Assembly (NCBI GenBank): GCA_003864495.1
Contig: ML133452.1
Coordinates: 657,672-721,671 of the forward strand
Reading direction: 5' to 3'
Source: Nemopilema nomurai
Lineage: Eukaryota > Cnidaria > Scyphozoa > Rhizostomeae > Rhizostomatidae
Length of the DNA: 64,000 nucleotides
Part shown: positions 60,001 through 64,000 of the stretch, in pieces
Layout: each line of letters begins with the position of its first letter
Numbering within the stretch: position 1 is the stretch's first letter
The notes under the pieces: generated by a model
What the model was told of the DNA's origin: nothing
Databases searched by the model: none
What the model saw: only the letters and a program-made list of their open reading frames with translations
Made by a program: the position numbers and the translations under genes

Positions 60001-62315
60001 AGATTTGGTCTAATTACGCTTTCTGTGTAGAAACTGATGCCAGGGGCATAAGATAACGATGGGCTAAAAAGGGAGCCAGAAATAGGGGGCAGATATAGGG
60101 GTTAATAAGAGGGTAGAGATAGAGACACAGTAAAATCCAACTAGTTGTGTTTTTGGAAAAAAGCTAGCCTAAGATTTGGTCTAATTACGCTTTCTGTGTA
60201 GAAACTGATGCCAGGGGCATAAGATAACGATGGGCTAAAAAGGGAGCCAGAAATAGGGGGCAGATATAGGGGTTAATAAGAGGGTAGAGATAGAGACACA
60301 GTAAAATCCCACTAGTTGTGTTTTTGGAAAAAAGCTAGCCTAAGATTTAGTCTAATTACGCTTTCTGTGTAGAAACTGATGCCAGGGGCATAAGATAAAG
60401 GTGGGTTAACGAGGGGGTAGATATAGGGGTAACGCGACCCGCGACGTGGAAATGCTAGGGAGTGAAATGACAGGGAAGTTATAAGCTGACGTAGTAATAG
60501 AATGAACTGAACCGTTGAGAGTACAGAGAAGTGTCATGTGGAGATTGTAACAATATTAAACTATGCTCTGTCGCATTTCTACATTTAACCATTTCATTCT
60601 GGTGGGTCAATCTTTGCCAAAAATAGTTAGGTACCGTGAGATTGTTGTGATTTTGGGACCCCCCTCTCATTTCTGTTTCTCCATTGTGGCTCCAACCCCC
60701 TCCGAGGGAGAGGAACCACTGGCAGCTTGTGCAAAGTTATATTAGAGCAAATGTTCCCAGACTTTTTGCAGAGATTGGCTCTGTGCAGTCCCTTCTTAAC
60801 AGTTTCGCTTACATGGTTGGGTATTCTCTGATCATATGTGCTAAACTAACACGTTTTGTGCCATAATTACCTATGTTGGCTGCTCTACTCTTTCTCAAAC
60901 TGCAAATAATAAATGGTAAATAGTAATTCAACAAAGTAAATAAGACACGTGCCAGTGCCAGCCGTGACAATTTGTAGAATGCAAGCGATGACAACTCTCA
61001 AAAACAAGAGTGGTCATTAAGGCCTCTTAACTGACTTCCCCCGTGCTGTCGTTGACAGCTCACCCTTTGTTTCTTCCTGGGACAAACCTCATCCCCCGCC
61101 AATATTGGCGATAGAAAAGACTCTTTCTTGTCTCGGGCAAGATTTTCACAATTGCTTTTTGAATTTTTCTTAAAGGATTCCGCTTCTCCTTTGGTAGCAA
61201 GGATACCGTAGACTGGCCTTCAGGGAATGGCTATAGTTAATAGTGTTCTCACACGATATCAAATTATGCTCATTTTCCCCGAACGCAGCCAGAACAATCG
61301 CCTGTTTAAGTAAGCTTGCCTGATTTTTAGGGTTTCAGGACGGGGGCTTAAGGACACTGTCGCAATATGGGCGTTTTTCAAAACTCAGAGCAGTGTGTGA
61401 ACGCTTTTGCAAACATGAAACCTTCACAATTTTGAGCGTACAAAAATGGAGCAATCTCGACGAGGCCACAATTGCGTGAAGGCATCTTCAGCCTATCTCG
61501 GAAATGCCATTTTGATTTTTTTTATGGAAAAAATCTCGCGAGGCCTTTACATACGGGAAACTCCCGGTCGCTGAATACTAGCTGCCATTCAAACCCCCTG
61601 CTCATGTCACAGGGTGGTACCTTCCACATTTGGATTGGGCACCCTATCATACAGCAAATAAAATGATTGAAAAAGCTAATAAACCCAAGAGATAAAATGC
61701 AATGTTTTCCTTGCTTTGCCATTGGTGGTTGGGGGTAGACCCAGTTTTACGCCTTCTTTCTTTTGTGTCTGGCACTAGCCGGGAGCGTGGGAGTCCCTTT
61801 TTGTTGATTTTCAAGATTTAAGTTCTTCATTTGACTGACGCTTCTTCAAAAGCTTAACATGAAAATGTCAGAGCCTTCACGGACACTAAGCCAATAACAG
61901 CGCTTCCTATCATTACAAGGACAAAGATTGAATGTGGTTGAGGGGCAGGTGGGGGTTGAATTGGGGTGACATGGGGGATAAGTCTCAATGGTGTTCTTTG
62001 CGTTTCAATGTCCACCATACGAGTATCATGATGACTTGCATTGTAATGCAACTCAAATGGTTGTAAATTAACAGTACATGTCGAATAAAAAGACTGACCT
62101 TATCTATCATACCTAAATAAACAGGTGGTAAAACGGTACTCACTGGGGTAGAAGTAAGGGATACTATTTCCATTGTCTTTTACACTTCTGTTGATAGCAG
62201 GATCCTGGTAAGGCGCGTATTTGCCGAATACACCAAACATGATGAGCAGAACAAGTTGCGTGGCAAGGAGGGCGAAGGAGAAGCGCCTCTTCTTTAGAAT
62301 CTTCATTAGCTCCAT
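54031..62315 (-). CDS. Rh-type ammonium/CO2 channel (Rhesus glycoprotein)
   Basis: Nine exons, 62315-62144, 59405-59207, 58589-58291, 57557-57391, 56754-56617, 56210-56077, 55514-55363, 54869-54796 and 54114-54031, join in phase to give 472 residues, close to human RhCG (479). Channel residues of RhCG are kept at the same numbers: phenylalanine gate Phe130 and Phe235, twin histidines His185 ([10 protein letters not shown]) and His344 (HNLHGMP), and Asp177 (TDVGGS). [13 protein letters not shown] and [11 protein letters not shown] are family signatures. An NRS glycosylation site at 42 lies in the first extracellular loop, as in RhCG. The protein should be a twelve-segment trimeric channel moving NH3 and possibly CO2 across the plasma membrane; in corals such proteins are linked to nitrogen and carbon handling (inference). 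The start ATG at 62315 gives [11 protein letters not shown]; a Met three codons later is also possible. Confidence 0.95.
57600..57925 (+). repeat. 31-bp minisatellite in Rh intron 3
   Basis: Clear 31-bp units (GGAAAACTGGAATAGAATAT followed by GTGGAACACAC) begin near 57829, 57860 and 57891. More diverged versions of the same motif extend upstream to about 57600. Confidence 0.75.
59445..60436 (+). repeat. 172-bp satellite array in Rh intron 1
   Basis: About 5.7 tandem units. The marker TTGTGTTTxTGG recurs at 59459, 59629, 59801, 59973, 60145 and 60316, giving periods of 170, 172, 172, 172 and 171. Inner units are almost identical; the first unit and the end of the last differ more, the usual sign of unequal crossing-over. 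Confidence 0.92.
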
Positions 62316-63054
62316 GTCTTGGAAGAAACACTCAGATGCCAAGCAGTCTAAAACACGTTTCGGTCAAAGAGAGATCGATCGAGCAGTGAAACGGTCGATT
62401 TTGCAGCAGACAGGGGGTAACCTGTACCATGAAACACAAACTACCAATAGCATCAAGCCAAAAAGTCCTATGCAAGCGCCACTTGACACCTCCAGTGACA
62501 TGAAATCCTAATGTCTACATAGAAACAAACATCCACTAACTACAACATCTTTTATTTCTTTTACAGGATTTGATGCATAAGGGAAAGCAGGATACCTGAG
62601 CACTTATTGACATTCATGCACTTACGTGAAATCACTTTTTCGGGCTCATAGTATATCTCGAGAAATTTCTACTTTTATCAGAGCTCATTTATTAGAGCCT
62701 CAGGGTGCCCATGGTGAATGCCATGGATGAGCAAAACACATTTGTTTGCTACCTGTTCATTTCTGAGAAACTCTTTTATCAGAAACTTCAGGGTGCCTCT
62801 GATGTGAATGGTGAATGAAAAAAATGCCCATGGGCGGGGAAACAACTTTTTGTTTGCTTCCTCTCTATTCCTGTTATAACACTTTGACAATAGCCAGGTT
62901 TGGGCATAAATGAAATTCAATTCTTCAAAGAACTGCTGCTATGAATCTTACAGTCTGTGATCCAGAAACAAAACTTCAGGAGCTGAAAATGCCAAAATGT
63001 TTTCGTTCCGAAATTAAACAAGTCCCATCATCTGCAATGAACTAAAACAACATA
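62316..63054. other. region upstream of the Rh gene
   Basis: Presumed promoter and 5' UTR of the Rh gene. No TATA box, gene or repeat was recognised. Confidence 0.4.
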
Positions 63055-63134
63055 CCATAAATTCTAGAATTGCCCCCCCCCCTAAAAAACCCCCCCTCGA
63101 ATAAGACCCCATCCAAAAATATCAAAAATAATGG
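63055..63134 (+). mobile_element. MITE-like element, copy 3 (truncated)
   Basis: Starts TA-CCATAAATTCTAGAATTGCCCCC, a decayed version of the family's terminal repeat, then CCCCCCTCGAATAAG and CCAAAAATATCAAAAATA as in the subterminal part of copy 1, and stops without a right end. It looks internally deleted and truncated. Confidence 0.6.
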
Positions 63135-64000
63135 ATTATACCATATAATGGGATGTTTTGCCATTCACCAAGATTATACCGGTCACTTTAGTAGTTCTCT
63201 GCTGAAATATCAATAGACGCATTGATATCACTTCGAAGTGCTGGTTGAGATGGGGGACACACTTTACTTTAGGTTTTAGGAGAGCCCAAATCTCTACCTA
63301 CACGGTAGCTGGATCGATCCACAAATTGTTTCTGTGAGTTGTCCGCAGGACGATCCTGTTAGCTATTAGTCATAAAAACTGAAATAACGTCTAATTCTTT
63401 TTCAAAGCAGATGCGCATATGAGCCAATAATTATTGGGACACTAGAAGGATGATTCGATTGACAAAAGAGTCCTGAGAAGAGCAGGGTTTTCTGGGTACA
63501 CTTAGATGCTGTCTCTTGGATACAAGAAAGAGAGATCATATCCAAATGCAAGAGGAGATTGAGAAGAAGGACCTGTTAACTTCCAGGGGGTTTAGGCTAT
63601 AACCGTATTTCAGTATCACATTTCTGGTTGGAAGTCCGATTAGTATATCAAATAACAGGCGTTCAAGTTTCTTTGTTGAGAGACTTTTTTCCAATTCAAC
63701 CAATCAGATCATTCTGTTGACCCTGCAATAGCCAATTATCTTGGAGACAGTTAATTTGAAAAAAGGGATTCACATGGCGCCATATTTTTGCATTCATCAT
63801 AAAATCTAAGTGGGCAATCATGTTTGGCTCACGAGGGGAGGAGGCAATCTAGAAATTAAAAAGTCAAGAATTGCGAATCGGAGCCTTGCAAAATCGATCT
63901 ATGAGTCGAAAAATGACTCTTTATGACCACCATTTTATAAGTCAATCGAAGACCCCAATTATCTGTGACGTTGAAAATGGAGCCAAAAAGTGGTTGCGGT
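63135..64000. other. no gene seen
   Basis: AT-rich sequence with a CCAATCAG motif near 63699. No supportable coding region or repeat. Confidence 0.35.

Noticed and set aside
59445..60436. Centromeric satellite reading of the 172-bp repeat
   Set aside because: Unit length resembles primate alpha satellite, but the array has under six units inside an intron and shares no known sequence.

Overview
The window reads as nuclear DNA of an animal, most likely an anthozoan cnidarian such as a stony coral or a relative. The grounds are AT-rich sequence, multi-exon genes with GT-AG introns of a few hundred bases to about 3 kb, orthologues of vertebrate genes (EFCAB7, GPX7/8, CDC20, PTPA, Rh glycoprotein), and a beta-helix plus multi-membrane-segment protein of a kind common in cnidarians. 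The species is inferred, not shown. Exon boundaries below were read by eye from splice sites and checked for phase continuity.

Layout: (1) 1-8102, minus strand: EFCAB7, twelve exons, with the last exon(s) beyond the left edge. (2) 9279-10535, minus: a two-exon, ER-retained, cysteine-type glutathione peroxidase. (3) 10822-16998, plus: CDC20 in seven exons, divergent from the peroxidase across about 290 bp holding two CCAAT boxes and a CHR-like site. (4) 18778-21614 and 26905-29874, plus: two paralogous three-exon class A GPCR genes with unusual features. (5) 25034-39588: a tandem segmental duplication (unit 1 about 8.8 kb, unit 2 about 5.7 kb). Each unit carries an intact single-exon gene of unknown family (363 and 367 aa), but the second unit lacks exactly the 3.25 kb block with the second GPCR gene. 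(6) 40878-41861, minus: PTPA as one uninterrupted reading frame. (7) 44694-52314, minus: a seven-exon gene for a 1256-aa beta-helix ectodomain protein with a multi-pass membrane C-terminus. (8) 54031-62315, minus: a complete nine-exon Rh ammonium/CO2 channel gene with a 172-bp satellite array in its first intron.

Repeats include three copies of a MITE-like family ending in CCGTAAATCCTCGAATT, a non-LTR reverse transcriptase fragment, a 172-bp satellite and several short tandem repeats. No tRNA, rRNA or CRISPR was seen.

The genes do not form one pathway. The most unusual parts are the GPCR pair, which lacks the standard extracellular disulfide and CWxP switch yet shares a three-cysteine N-terminus and a PDZ-ligand tail, and the mosaic duplication that excised one receptor gene while keeping both flanks almost identical.
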